A stretch of DNA of 64,000 nt from Echiichthys vipera (Eukaryota > Chordata > Actinopteri > Perciformes > Trachinidae): NCBI GenBank assembly GCA_963691815.1, contig OY829658.1, positions 15,297,826 through 15,361,825 of the forward strand, in the 5' to 3' direction. How positions within the stretch are numbered: the first letter of the stretch is position 1; every line of letters starts with the position of its first letter. Positions 35,160-49,243 of this stretch are shown here, piece after piece. Under the pieces are notes generated by a model, which ran no database searches, had not been told where the DNA came from, and saw only the letters and a program-made list of their open reading frames with translations. A program made the position numbers and the translations under genes.

Positions 35160-35390
35160 AGCTGCCTTAACTGATTTATTAAGAGCTAAACGCGTCATTA
35201 GTGTAAGCGGCTAACCCTGAACATTGGGCTCATTAGAATATGCAAATGCTGTGGTATAGCCTGGCAGTCTGCTGGATTGCCAGCTAAAGTTTTTGTTATC
35301 ATAGACTCCAACTGCTTTTATTCTTTAACATAACTCCCTGTCATAATGCTAGCTTTCATCAAAGCACCCATCTGTGTAGCTTAGGGCTGT
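35160..35390. promoter_or_regulatory. candidate conserved regulatory block (octamer motif)
   Basis: A repeat-free block in the long intron containing TATGCAAATGC (a POU/octamer site), TGATTTATTAAGAG and CTCATTAGAATATG. Its composition and density of homeodomain-like words resemble vertebrate conserved noncoding elements. Conservation itself cannot be seen from one sequence. Confidence 0.2.
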
Positions 35391-35905
35391 ATGTTGGATG
35401 TAACTGTAACTGCTTTGTCGTTGTTGCCACAGTTGTGGAGGAGGTGGGTACATAATTATGGACGTTTGTACAGTGCTGGGGGATTGCGTATATTTCTTGG
35501 GAGGTAGTATAATGCCAGAAGTGGGAATACTGTTAATGAGATCTGTATACTACTGGGAGGAGAGTACATTGCTTTGGAGGTATAGTTGTACACCACTGCA
35601 GAACTTTCTCCTCTGGGTTTGTACATGGTTGTGGATTTCAATAGCTGTGTCGACACAGATCTAATCCAGGTCTTTGAAGAAAAGTCACAGAGTCAATTAC
35701 CCTTGATGGGAAAGAGTGCTTACTTGTGCCAACTTCCATCTTCAAGAAACCAAAAATGCAGATTTCACCCACTTGATATTTGCTCAGAAGCCAATGGGAA
35801 GGTCTCAGTAGCAAGCTAATCTTTGTCCCCACTAGAGTCTTTTTCTCTGAAATAATATAGTAAAGCTTAGGTCATAACGCGCTGTTGGCAATGCACAAAC
35901 ACTGC

Positions 35906-36065
35906 TTAAAGGGGAACTACAACCCTTTACAAGATTCACACATTGTATAATAAAATAAGCTCATTTGGGTCTAAAAAAAGGAAACAAACAAAACCAGCCC
36001 CCCTTTCATTGTCTATGGAGCAGCTCCAGACTTTAGAGTTGAGAACATCACAAGTTCAGGACACA
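35906..36065. repeat. teleost interspersed repeat fragment
   Basis: TTAAAGGGGAACTACAACCC is followed by TTCATTGTCTATGGAGCAGC and TCCAGACTTTAGAGTTGAGA. The combination matches a frequent percomorph repeat as I remember it. No termini or coding content. Confidence 0.4.
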
Positions 36066-37439
36066 CTACGCTGGTTTGCAAGAGAGAGTAGCTCGTGTAC
36101 ACAAATATAGACTGACATTTCCTAGGTCATAGGAATAACAAATGTAGTTTGTTAGCACTGTATGCTTTAGGCTAACTAGCCTCAGTCATACAATATGTCA
36201 ATGTCAGGGTTATTATTTTGAATTATGTTGCTAATTTTAGTATTTTCCTTCCTAAGTCTCATAAGTTTCATATAGCTGTACTGTAATACTGGATGTTAAT
36301 GGTCCTAACTAACTTATAACTGTACTGTATGTCGCTATGCATACCAATAATGACAAATACTTCTCTAACATATATTATTGTTTTGCCCAGAATTGCAGCA
36401 GTCTTTATTTTCAAAGATTTATTTAAAGTTAGAAAATACTTGGAATGTTGTTAATTCACTGGAAAACAAACAGGAGACAATATTTGTGGACATTTTTCCA
36501 CACATATGCCCCTCCACTTTACCTCAGGAAAATTAAACCATCCAGACCACACAAACACACTCACTTTAACACCTGGGTGCCATTCTTTATCTGAAGGACC
36601 ATAATCATGATTTGTAGCTGTGAAGAAGCTCATAAATCCTGGTTGACTCAGTGACAAATGGAAAGCACCAAGAGCCGGGGATAAGCCATCAGATATGACA
36701 AGTTACTCCACACATCACATCACCCTTCGGTATTCCTCCCATTCTTCCTCTATCTTTCTTACTCTCATTTTCCTTCCAGCTATCTCTCTCTTAGCAGCTC
36801 CTCTTTTTCTAGTTCTTAAAAACAGACTTGTATGGTTGATGACTCCAAAACTCATCTGCGGTTGGACAGAGAGTCCACTCCAGGATAGATGAACCCACAA
36901 TGTCCCTCTATATCAACACTCCCAGAGATTAGTGGAGGTGTTTGTACAAAGTGAGGAATAACACACAAGCAGCACATATTTAATTCTACATTTTCCAAAA
37001 ACAAACACACATCTGCGACAAAAAATGATGCGTCGCATAAATTTCATTTCAACAGAAAATTTCCTATATAATATCTGCTCCAGCTTCTGAAGATTGAAGG
37101 GCTGTAGGTGACATTCAATGATGACCTTTTCCCTTTCCTTATTTCACCATCCCACTTGCGACACTCCTCTTCAACCCATTATTATTCCTTTCCCCTCTTT
37201 TCTCCTCAAGGCGCTAATTTTTGATTTTGTTCAATATCAGAACGACCTTTGGGGCCACTGGCCTTTATTGCAAATGAGTCAAAGTAATTATGGACCATAA
37301 TATGCCAAAATAAAAACCAAGTATCATATCAGTTATAACGGTTTTTCATTTTTCCTGCCTAACTACATTTGTCAAACAGGAACTGACTTTACTGCCAAGA
37401 AAAAATTTCCATTGTTCTCCATTCATTATCTCCCCCTGC

Positions 37440-37860
37440 CTGTTTACACTGCCTGATACAAGACCACCCCATTATATCATATGATATCTTTCCCAGGAAA
37501 TTACCAGAAATGATCTGCCATGTTAAACATTAATTGAACAGGCAGACCTACTGCATTTAAACCCGCCACGAGCTAGCGCAATATGTTCACAGAATTAATT
37601 AATTTGCTTGCAGGTACGTCCTGCTCCAGTACCTAATAACATTAATGCAACAGTGATTCAGCACAAAAAGAATGCAGACTATAAATAACCTAATAATAAT
37701 TCAACCCTGCAAATATTCATTTTTCTTATCATTTATGCATAGGGAGGGAATTGGCTAGGGAAATCCCTACAAGGCATTTTCCTGTTAGAAAAACAAACAG
37801 TCCAGCCCCATTATTCTCTGGAAACATGCCGTCATCATGATATTTGATTACCTATGTTGC
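37440..37860. promoter_or_regulatory. candidate conserved regulatory block (TAATTA-rich)
   Basis: A repeat-free AT-rich block with AGAATTAATTAATTTGCTTG, AACATTAATTGAAC, CATTAATGCAAC and ATTTATGCATAG. Such clusters of homeodomain cores without repeat signatures are typical of conserved intronic enhancers. Function is inferred only. Confidence 0.2.
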
Positions 37861-40585
37861 ATGTGAATAGCAATAAGAATCTCTTTACTTCCAGTAGAGG
37901 GAAACCACAGTATCCTCTTTTGAGGAATCTGTCTCTCTTTCTCTCTCCCTCTCTCTCCCTCTGTCCCTGCAAACCAAGAGCAGTAATTGAGTCCTTTGAG
38001 GCCTCAAGTTGCCATGAGTCCTGTGTTGTGTTGCTTAATTGGCTCTGTTATTCACAAGCGAACCACAGTGTATTGTACAGTGTTGGTGTTAGAGGCCTCT
38101 GAGTACTGTTTGTCTACTTTTCCAGGGGAGTCGATGGCAATATTTATACCGACTTCAATTTAGCATCTTACTCTACGCATATAGCAAGTTTTGCATCTTC
38201 AATTGGAACGGTACCTTCTACGAAGCTCATAGACTTTTCTTCTTTGAAATTATATAACTCTACCCTTCCTCTTTCTCTACTTTCACTCTCTACACACCAT
38301 CGTATTTACAATCAGATCATCTACCCCCCCCCCCCCCACTGACTCCATAGCCCTTCTGTTTTTTCCCTTCTTAAAAAAACGTCTTTCCATTATCTTCCTC
38401 TTTAACTTTCCCTGCAAATTGTCAATCTTAAATCATTTATCATGATATATTCAAACTCAAGTCCAACTTTTTTAATGTGAAAATCTGCCAGTGTGGTAAA
38501 ATATTCAATCCTGTTTTAATGCTTCTTCACATAGTTTTCAGCCTTGATGCAGTCTACAGTATTTTTACTGTCTTTCCACCAGCAAACTTGTGACAAGAAC
38601 CACTTCAGTGACTTGTTAGGATGTTATTTTCTGCAGTGCTAGCTTCATAAGCTTAAGTGTCTGTGATGGTGTATGGAAGTTAATATGAGCAGACAGCATA
38701 AAAGATCTTGTCTCCTCCCTCCATCATCCAGCCTCAGCTGCAGAACTCAGGTATTTGGAAAGCTACACCATACTGCAAAAATGTCCAGTTAATGCACATG
38801 TATTTCAAAAAGTGAAGTGATGACCTCATGTCAACACTTACAGTGCAGTCACTCAGCAGGTGGAAGAACATTAAACATAATGAAATGATTCTACCTCACT
38901 GCTGGTTTTCAGTTGTTTTAAGAGGAGCAACATTTTAAAAGCTCAGCATTAAATTAAAATACACATTAACTGCTGTAGAACCTCCTCGAGGCCTGGCACT
39001 ATATAGTTTCCCCCACATCTCTCTTTCTCACCATGTACTTCTGTTTTCTCTGTTTGACTGAACAATTTTATCATGTTCCTCTCTTTTTTTTCACCATATG
39101 CTCCTTCAGTGACTTAATCTCCATTTTTTAGTCCCCCATAAATCGTTCTACTCTCAATTTCTCTCATATTTCCTCTCAGTTAGCCATGTTTCACTTGTTC
39201 CCTTTACTTTAATCTTTTGCTCCTTAATACACTGTCTTGTTTCACTTTCTCTTCCATTCCCATCCTCTCTACATTCTTCCTATTCTCTGGTCCCAATCCA
39301 TTGCCTGCTGGGTCTGGCCTCTCGCTCAACCTTAGGGAGAGGCCTAATGATGCAGAAATGCAGCAGTGCTCTGCAGGAGATCCATGATGCGCTGTGAGAG
39401 CAGGAAGGAAGCGCACACACTCCCAAAAAAAAACAAACGTAGGCACACATACAAACATGCACACTCAGGCACAGCTGCAGAGGCGCAATTGCAAATGTCC
39501 TCCCACATGCCTGCACGCATGTGTCAGGCGCAAGTAGTGACAAGAAAGTGGCCAGTGTGCCATACTGAGAAGACGAGGAGAAAGTTATAGGATAGCGGCA
39601 TCAATAGCAGCCTGCAGGAGCTGACATAATGAGTTCAGTGCCATTGGCTTAATATGACAGCCCTGCCAACACCTCACAGCCTCTGCATGGAACACACACA
39701 TGCCCACATACCCATACCCACACAAATATGGGTGAGTCAGACACTCCCAGGGGCATCTCTCCACCTAGCTTAAGCTTGGCTCTGACAAACACAACACCTT
39801 ATGGTTGGCTACTAGTGCCCAAGGAGAAACAGCAACACACACACCATCCTAATCATCCCTGTACTATCTCTAACGGTACACACAGCAAGTCAATGTCTTA
39901 ATGCTTTTATATACAATTCAATACACTTGCAATTAGGAAGGCTTAAACGTATGCCAGAAAATGATTCACACCTTGCATTGTTTGTGTTTATCACCAAGCT
40001 AAATGTGTGGGCATAAGAGATAGAGAGCTTGTTTAAATGCCAGTGTGTGTACAGTACAGACTGATCAGCCCTCTATTACATCAGCAGCAGGCAGGAAATC
40101 CATAAGAGCTTAACAGTCAATTACTTCAACTGTCATTGGACTGCCTCCCCAAGGACAGCAACCAGTCACCCCAAAGAATGATGAGGTGCCACCAATCACA
40201 GCAGAGCAGGGTCCCACCTGAGTCATAGAGGTGAGGTTTGGTCGCAGACAGAAGAGTGACGTCAGATATTTTCAGCTGATTGACCACCACAATACAGCGA
40301 TGAGGGTCTGTTGATATGCATGTAAATAGTTAATTGACCTGCTAGAAAACCATCAATAAAATACCATGGTGTCCCTGTTCCCTTGAAGAGGGACATATTC
40401 TGTGCTCTGTGTTGATTGAAACCATTGTGTACATCGTATCAGCAAAGATGCTGAATAACGGCAAAAGGCAGATTTAAGGTAGATGAGGTCACGTACAAAT
40501 CTTCTGCTGAAGTGCGCCTGAAAATTAAGCTATGAAAAAACATTTATTTTCAAGGTAGAAATTGATGAATGGAGCTCCCTTTGCA

Positions 40586-40671
40586 CACACACGCACACGC
40601 ACACAAACACACGCACACACACACAAACACACGCACACGCACACAAACACACACACACACACACACACACG
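40586..40671. repeat. interrupted (CA)n microsatellite
   Basis: CA units broken regularly by CG and AAA (ACACACGCACACGCACACAA), ending in a pure CA run. Confidence 0.9.
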
Positions 40672-42065
40672 CAAACACTTACATTTCATCCAGTTCTACC
40701 CGATTTCCTCACCAATTCAATATCTCTGTGCTATAGCTCAGAAAAAAAGCCGATTTGATCTCTTTCACTGATCACGGCCGTCCCTCCTGTCCAGTTAAAG
40801 GGGAAAAGGATGCCAAGAAAGTGTCTGTTTAGAAAGGAGTTCAAAGCACAAGACAGATGCTTTTTGGACAAAGAGTGCCTCATTGAGTTCTCATTTTAGC
40901 AAGGACATATGCTTTTCACAGTAATGGGCTGGACACTGTTCAGAGAGTAACAGAATAGCCGTGCAGTCTGGTACAGGGTGTCCACAATCACTTGCTTTCC
41001 AAAAGGTTTCAATGAATCGAATCAGCAGAAATCGTCATTACTTGATGCACAAAAACTAAACGTCCATCTCACAGTCAATTTTCAAAGGCCTCTCACTTAA
41101 CACACATCAGTAAAGTCATGGACATTTTTCTGTGTTTCGATTTTTGTTGCTATCCTGTATGAATCCACTTTTATCAATATTTCAGGACGCATTCACATAT
41201 GGTAGCGACAGTTATAGAAGTCAGAAAAGCAATATGGGCCACAGACAACTAACCATGACCCTAATTAACTCCCTAGTTCAGGGTCAAGCTCCAAAAACAC
41301 CTATACTGCATTACATTTGCCACAATGCAATTAAATAACAACAGTATTACCTTAATTTACTTAAGCCTGGGAACCAGAAGAAATCTGTTTCTACTGTAGT
41401 TTTACGCAAAATATGTGATGATGTCATTTTTGGCTCACGCACCCTCTCGCTGCATACACTACCGCAAGCATAAACCTAGTAGCGCCCTTGAAGCATTTTC
41501 TAAAGAATAAGGATGACTGCCGCCAATGTGGAACTTTCTGTTGAAGTACTATTTTTAAATACTGATGGTAAAAAATGGCAGCACTCGCTCGCATGTTGAT
41601 GCTACACCATCACAGCTAATCTCCGCAAGTTGTAGTCTGTTTACATTTGTCGGTCTCAGCGCTACGTCACATTTCATTGCTCTGATTGGTTGTGGTCCAC
41701 CCAATTGTGTCCAGAGGTATTTTGGCCTACAGATATTGTTTGTACCTCTCAGAAACTAAAAATAGATTGAGAGGTTCCATACTAACTCCCATTTTTGATC
41801 GACCCAACCTGTTTTTACGGAGTAGAACTCCTTGCGACGAGTAAACTGAACTCCATGTGTACAACTGGTGGAGTGGCCGTCTCCTCTGACCTCTCTGGGT
41901 TCTTCTTTTTTCTAGTTCGAGGCAAGTCTGTCTGTGAACACACTGTATTTTCAATGGAGAGAGAAAAAAAAAGACAAAGACATGTATATATCCTGAGACA
42001 GTCTCTCCACAGAATACTGTGTAGCATCAACTGATCAAACAGAAGATAAATTATTAAAAAGAGAG

Positions 42066-42763
42066 TAAGGTTGTAAAAAAAGAAATTGATCCTTGGAAAA
42101 TAATCTATACTAAAAATGAGTATTGGATTAAATACTAACTTGCAAAAGCTTCGATACTTTTGCCATCAACAGTGCAGCCTCCGCCTGCAACACTGCAAAC
42201 AAAACAGGACAGAAGCTACAGCTGAGTTGACTAAACACAGCTAGCGCTACCAGTTTTAGTAGAAAATAAACAAAGCAAAAGTGCTGTTTGGAAGTATTTA
42301 GCATACAAGGCCTAACAACCAGGGAAAGGATAAGGATGTAAAGCTAGAGGCTAGCATCTGATAATAGACAGTAACATTAACGGCGGAGCTAAACAGCTAA
42401 CATCAGCAGTCCTGCCGTCTAATGTTAAGAGACTTTAATTTAACAGGATGACACAATAACGTGTCTAAAAAGGCAACCAACAGTGATACAGAAACAGCGG
42501 CAGCCTACTATACCAACTCTATTTAATCAGTAACGATAATATGGAGCCAAGTCACCAGAAACACAGAAGATAAATAGGACGGAAGCGGAATACATTACAA
42601 GTGTTGTTATTGATGTTGTTTGTATTGTTCTAATCTTTATTTTAAAAATGCTGTCTTCTGTTTTTGTAATCTTCTCCCTGTGGTATCTAAAATGGTATCG
42701 AGTATCAAATATTTTCCTGTGTATCTGTATTGACTTTGAAATTCTAGTATCGGAACAACCCTA
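42066..42763. mobile_element. hAT-like non-autonomous element (GTATCGGAACAACCCTA end)
   Basis: The right end reads TTCTAGTATCGGAACAACCC then TA, with ATGGTATCGAGTATCAAATA inside. Toward the left there is AGTATTGGATTAAATACTAA and TTCGATACTTTTGCCATCAA. Repeated GTATCG motifs near a TAGGGTTGTTCCGATAC end typify a known teleost element. The left terminus is degraded and was placed by the faint TAAGGTTGT match, so the start is approximate. Confidence 0.45.
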
Positions 42764-44502
42764 AAAAAATGAGAGAGAGTAAACCTCAGCAAAGCAGAGG
42801 AATAGCTTCTCTCTGATGTCCCGGCCACATGGAGCTGGCAGTGTGACAGAGAGATTATTACTAGCGTCAGATGGTCAGATGGTGGTTGTTTTCGGGACTC
42901 AGCTGGTTGAGTTTGGCCATCGGGATCATCCCCAGGTGCTGCCACGTCCTCCCTGGGCACAAACCCACCATTGGAGGGCACTGCAGGGTTGACACATTCC
43001 CTAGCAGCCAAGGTTGTGACTAGAATAATCTTGTGAACACAGGACACACTATTTTGGTCTCTTTTTCCTTGCAGGATTGTGCCAGAAAGATCATATCAGA
43101 GTTCATCTAAATGAAGATGAATGAAGAAACAATAAAGTAAGACAGAATGAACAAAAAAAACTAATAAAAAAAATACCTGGACAAGCAATCCAAGAACAAA
43201 TGAAAAAAGGAACAAAAAAGGCAGGTGTAAAATATGTAGCCTCTGCTGTTTGAGCACGCCATTGAATTAATTTAGTCCAAGTTGTAAGAATAGAATTTCT
43301 ACTCTGATTGAGGCCGATTAATTAAAAACCAAAGCCTTGTTAATTATACCCAACTATCTCAGACAGATGAGCCCTCTGATGCGTTGTCTGTCTTTCTCTG
43401 TGATGCTCACCTCAGCTCCTCTGGCATTGTCCCACTTTAGTTCCAGCTCCTCTGTCTCTAGTAAATGTATTCTTCAGGGATATAAGTTCACATTGCAGAT
43501 ACATTCATCAGCTCTACTTTACCCTCTGTTATGGGAATTGCAGCATTTCAATGCCATTATCGCTGATTATTTGTACCTTACTGATACAAGTATGCATTAA
43601 GAGTTTACACATTTTAGTTTATTTCTTTACTACATTATACATATATGCTGTAAGAGGCATAATGCAAAGTACTTCGGGGTTGGGACTGCTGTGCAACAAA
43701 ATGCTACTACTCCCTTGCTGCCACTTCTCATTTCTTTCCTTTTATAGGTGTAATGAAGAACAGTGAATATCTCTCCCTTTCTTTCTTGCTCTCTCTCATT
43801 TCTCGTCTCTCCATTTCTCTGCCACCCTATCGATCCCCCAATCCAATCAGGCTCTTGAGGCTACGTGAATCTCATTCTGAGGACATGGCAGCACATTTAA
43901 TCTGAGCACAGATCAATAGCACTATGTCTTGTGAAGGAATGCAAAGTGTATATGTATTTATATATTGAAAATCTTTTTCTGTATGCATGTGAACAAAAGT
44001 GCTGTAAATCACGCTCAGAAATAGACGAATGCCACCTTATTATAAATCAGGTAAGAATAAAGGTTATACCTGAGCACCGCCTGCAATTAGCCTGCAGAGC
44101 GTAATAAAGAGAAAGCCATAACATTTACCAGCATGTAATTAGTATATGTATAACTGTCATGTTGTCGTATAATCTCATTTGAGAAAAATATATATGAAGT
44201 AGACAACAGACATACGGTATAGAGGAAATTATATAGATCGATAAGTTGACAGAGGAAATGCAGCTTTTCCAGGCTTGCAACCAGACACCTCACTGCAGAT
44301 ACAGTATACTCTATATGAGAAATGCTGCACTGCTGTTAGGCTATTTTGATACTGCAGGGCAACTCTTCAATCACTCATTCATGCATATATATAGTAGACA
44401 CACACAAACACACACATACAATACGTATACCCATCCTAAGGGTTTATAAAGTGCATAGCAAGGTGAGTCTGCATTTCTACCTTCACTAATTATGGAATAT
44501 CA

Positions 44503-44503
<1 letters not shown>

Positions 44504-44593
<90 letters not shown>
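44504..44593. repeat. (CT)n microsatellite
   Basis: About 45 pure CT units followed by a few CTAT units. In the gabbr2 transcript it reads as a GA tract. Confidence 0.95.
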
Positions 44594-44597
<4 letters not shown>

Positions 44598-46220
44598 ATC
44601 TATCTATCTGTAGGAAGAAATTTCCCTTGCAGTGATTTAGGATGGCTCAACAGTGTGAATTGCAATATTAGCACACACTTGCATCACCCAATGTGCTGAT
44701 AACCCGGGATGAGGAAAAAACAAAATGGAACAATTCAAATTCGCCCACATTCAGCCCGTGCTAAATTTCAACCCCGAAGGAACACTTATTTAACATTTAA
44801 TGCACATGCACTGAAGTGTAAAACAAGAAGGACCTAGTCTCATGAAAAGAAAAAACAAGTGGTTGTGGCGGTTACTTGCCATCCCCTGCAGTTGGCTTGT
44901 CAACAGTGTTATACTATACTGATACTGCTCTCTTAATCGGATAACATCACAACAATGAGCATGGACACAGTGTGTCACACATAGAGAACACACCGACTCA
45001 TCCATTAGGATCACAGAGAAAGTGCGGGCCAGCAAAATGAAAGACAGGTGGATAAATGCACAAACAACAAATACACGCATACAAACACACAGTGATTTGT
45101 TGAAGGGCAGTAAGGCAGTCGATGTTGCACAATGTCTCAGTCAGGTTAATTACCGGACAGATGGCTGTCAGTGACGTTGGGTGGGTGTGGATGTGGGTGT
45201 CATGCCTGAAAAATAATGACACCTCTTCTGTACACATACATAATGCATTTACACAGGCAGATGATAAGCAAATGTGCACACACGCATATAGGCAAACCAA
45301 CTGGCAATCGGCAGATTGTGTGACCAGCATGCAAGGATCTCTTCATTGCTATCCAGTCATCTCCATCAACTACTTTTTATTTCTCTACGCCATCACCTCT
45401 TCTTGCTTTCCCTCTTCCCCTCTGCTCCTAACACCTCTTCGACGTTGCTGCTCTCTCACTCTCTCGCAGTGACACATCTCACCATTCAAATCTCACGCAG
45501 AGAGCGCCTGCCTCGCTGCAGCTGATAATGTGCAATGCACCACAGAGAAGCAATCAGACCATTTAACACAGAAATAAACAAGCAGTTCACACATGACAGG
45601 TAATTCATCATTAATGACCATAATTTTCAGCTGTCATTTCTAGTTCTGGGCCTTACATTTATATAGGCTTTGTAGCATTATGCAATGTTGAATGAAGTCA
45701 TGTCGGTTAGGATGCTGCTCTTCCTTTTTTGTTTAAGGAGAGATTATGCTAACAAAGATCACTTGATCCTTAGCTTTGGCAAAAACTTTCATACTAATGT
45801 TGCAAGATGCTAAATGGGTCTGATGCCAACGAGCACACTAACACTACCCTGACGCTACTGCTATATTAAACTTGGGAAGTGTCAGATTGGAAAAAAAAGG
45901 ATGTCATGTAGCTTTGAAAGAGGCAATAGCAAAGATAAGTGAATGGGGTAAAGATCAAGTAGTGCCATATGGTTTACATCCTCTCCCTCCTGTTATGCAC
46001 TTTATGGGAGTATTGATCCAGGACGCTCATAATCTCCCTCTGCTCTTTGTGTTTCCGGAGGTTTGGGGATGGTAGACATGGCTGCAGACACCGGGGGACA
46101 GTGAGGGAGAGAGGGGAAATAAGAGACCTGAAATTAGGCCCAAGGGCAGCTTGTTATGCATTAGAAAATGCATAATACTGATAACTGATCAGTTGCAATC
46201 CAATGATGTTGGGTGCAGTG

Positions 46221-46713
46221 TAGAGATGCACCGATCCAGTTTTTCAGATCCAATCCGATACCGATTCCTGGGCTGAGCGTATTGGCCGATACCCGATACA
46301 GATCCAACACCACTGTTGAATAAATGAACGAACCGTATACCTTGCCATGTGAGTGAAGGCATCAGGCTTGACATAAACATTTAGCCTTGTTATTTTTTTT
46401 TTTAACAAATTAACACAGATATAAAGGCACTTAATATTATTTATCAAAAAATAAGGTGTAAATTAGCCGCAAAAAGAAATAAATCACATTTCCATGTAAA
46501 GTGCACTGCACACAGATATTTTAAAATGTAATCTAAAACCCTGACCTGATATAAATATAAAAGGAATGACTGGATTGGATATTGGATGAATGAGGCCGAT
46601 CCAGCGTTCCGATCCTTTCATTTCTTTAATATTAATATCATACACAGCAATAAAGTTAATTAGTCAATATTGGAGCCGATATCCGATCCGTCTATCAGAT
46701 TGTTGCATCTCTA
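46221..46713. mobile_element. hAT-like MITE with TAGAGATGCACCGATC ends
   Basis: The left terminus TAGAGATGCACCGATC pairs with the right terminus, which reads TAGAGATGCAACAATC on the minus strand (14 of 16). Subterminal CCGATACCGATT and GATCC/GGATC words repeat on both sides (GGCCGATACCCGATACAG; GAGCCGATATCCGATCC). No coding remnant was found. The flanking 8-mers GTGCAGTG and GTTCTTGG do not form a clear target duplication. A second element with related ends lies at 52234. Confidence 0.65.
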
Positions 46714-48367
46714 GTTCTTGGCAGCAATGGCTTATTTAAATAAGACAGACAGCAATGATCATCTGGGCCAGGCTGACCCTTTAAATCTGACTGAAATGAA
46801 AATATCGATTGCTTAACACAGTAACCTGTGTGGCTGTAACTCATTTAGAATGCCACACATCAGATTACGACTTAATTGGAACCATTTCCCCCTCTGAATG
46901 TTTTTTCCAATCACCTACACCACCCCTTCCTTTTTATTTAAAGAGCATTATTAATAATGCCTGAAGCAATATGAATGCTTTAACTGCCAAGCTGACAGCA
47001 AAAAAGTGTACAGGCTTGGTTTAAAAAAAAGAGAAAAAAAGATCCATGCTTAGATCAAAGTAAGTGGAAAATTCACGAGGGTCAAATCCAATCTCACTGT
47101 GCTCCACTCACAGGGACAAAGAAACTCATTTCTGGCTCTTTGAAGAGTCGACTTTGGAAATGACAGGGCATAAAATCACAGGTTGCACGCAAACAAACAC
47201 CCAATACATTAGTTTGATGGGTCAGAACATATCTGTCTCAACATCACATCACAAACAGATGAGAGAATGGCCGACTATTTACTACATATATACAATCACA
47301 ACTGACGGAGAGAAATTGTAAACCTGCAAAGGAAACATATCCCTCCGGAGGACTGAGTTACATCAGCTGGGCATTTCCCAATGGTCAGACAAACCAAAAA
47401 AAGCGAGAGCCACCTAACAGTTGCGTATATAAATTGTTCACACAGCATGTGTTTTCTCTCTGGTCTTGCTGCCATCGATCATGTCATTTAATATTCAAAA
47501 TGCCTACATTATCAGCAAATTCAACCAGGTAGCACGCCTCAGTTGTAGTAGTTTTCCAGAGTCGTTTCTTAAATGTTCTGCATGCCTTCCAAGTACACGC
47601 GTATACCCACCTACACCCACACATTTCAACATACTTATCACACAAATACCAGTAAGCAAAAACATAAACAACAACAGTTTGTCCGACTCCAAAGAGTACA
47701 AGGCGGAAAGGAGACTGGCATAGTGCCAGCTTGTTGCGGCGGCGGCGTTGGGTTTAATTATCTGACCTTCCCATCAACTGGCTCACAGGCTCCCTGCCGA
47801 TGGCAAGTGCTAATCAATGTCACCCTCGGCAGTGTGATGATAAGTAGCCATGACACCCCTTATTCTCCCCTCTCTCCCTCTCTCTCACACTGTCTCTCAT
47901 CACATATATTCGACTTCATCTCCCCTTACGTCTCTATCTCAGTAGTTATAGCTGTTGTGCTGGCAGCTCTCTCTGTTTTTGGCTACTTCACGCTCCCTGT
48001 AGCTCCCTCCTCCTCTCTCTTTTGATCCTTCTTTTTCCCCTGCCCTTTCTTTACCTTCCTTCTTGCTTTTCTTCCACTCGTCTCCCTTGAGTCTCCTTGA
48101 GTCCCCTATCACTCTTTCCCTGTCCTCCTATCTTTCCTCTATACTGTTAGTGTAAAGTCTGCAGTGTGCCCAAGGCTCAAGGTCTTGTGTAAAAGAACTC
48201 TTCCACTTAGCTGAATGTATTTGTATTCCTGGGCTCATAGTGCTGAGGCAGCGCTGGTACTTTGTTCAAGCAGTGGCGAAGTGCTCTCATCTCCCCCCAT
48301 CACTGGGCGACCTTGGTGGTCTCCTATATCTGACTCCTAGGAGCAGTGTGTGTGAGTTTAGTGTGTT

Positions 48368-48376
<9 letters not shown>

Positions 48377-48407
<31 letters not shown>
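48377..48407. repeat. (GT)n microsatellite
   Basis: About 15 GT units. Confidence 0.9.
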
Positions 48408-48408
<1 letters not shown>

Positions 48409-49243
48409 TATCAGTGATTAACCTTTGTCCAATTGACCCCTCCCCTCACACAGTGGCATTGAGGCACAAAAGTCTCTCAGCGGTGCCTCTTCGTCCTTGA
48501 GGTGCACGCAGCTTTGCAGAGGCAGTGCTGCGTCAGTGCGGTATGAGTGCATGCAACAGCTTGTGAGTTCATGTGAAAAGTAATTAGGAATGAGGGCGAA
48601 AAAATACTTGCCGGTGGATGCAGCAATAACACAGTTCTCAACTCACACAGCTGCTAATATATTCATGAATCTTTAACTGTGGTTTGTCGTTTATTACATA
48701 CAAGAAAATACTGACCTTATTCATTATGTGTGAAAAATGTATTTTAGAAAAACATCTTCAGCTACATGAAATGACAACAGTTAGGTGTGATATATCACTG
48801 AGCTACTCATGTTGTTTTGGGTTTTATGTGCTGATTGAGTGCCAAGCACATTGTCAAAAAAGAGGTAGAATAAAATAACCATAAATGACACATAACAGGC
48901 CCTAGATGTGTTCCCATTTACCCAAAAAAGTTACAGATTTGTTCCTAATTTTTAAACACACAAAGTTGTGCTAAGCCAGTCAGCACTAAAGTCTGTCAAG
49001 GTACCACATTGATTGAGGCTCCTGGATGTTACAGAGGGGTAAAAAGCAATCCTCCACCTGGTTCAATGCCTGGCAGCATTACTTACAGCTTGGCTAAGTG
49101 CTGCGTGGTAAGCCAGCAAAGGTCATATAGTATCCTTGGCACAGCACTAGTGACAGCAATCGGTTGGTCTTTCTATCCTGTCTCATGCTGTCAACATGAA
49201 GAGTAGTGTTTAGCAGCAAAGGGGACAACTGCTGTGGTCATTG

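Noticed and set aside
39204..39590. Open frames on both strands around 39.2-39.6 kb
   Set aside because: No similarity to known proteins, no splice-site context, and compositional bias from CA-rich sequence.
41560..41800. Possible DNA-transposon sequence around CTCTGATTGGTTGTGG
   Set aside because: The wording is suggestive of teleost repeats but no termini or family blocks could be paired, so it was not annotated.
44790..45472. Several 96-116 codon frames on both strands
   Set aside because: Frames overlap on opposite strands, peptides look random with no domain, and there are no convincing splice sites.
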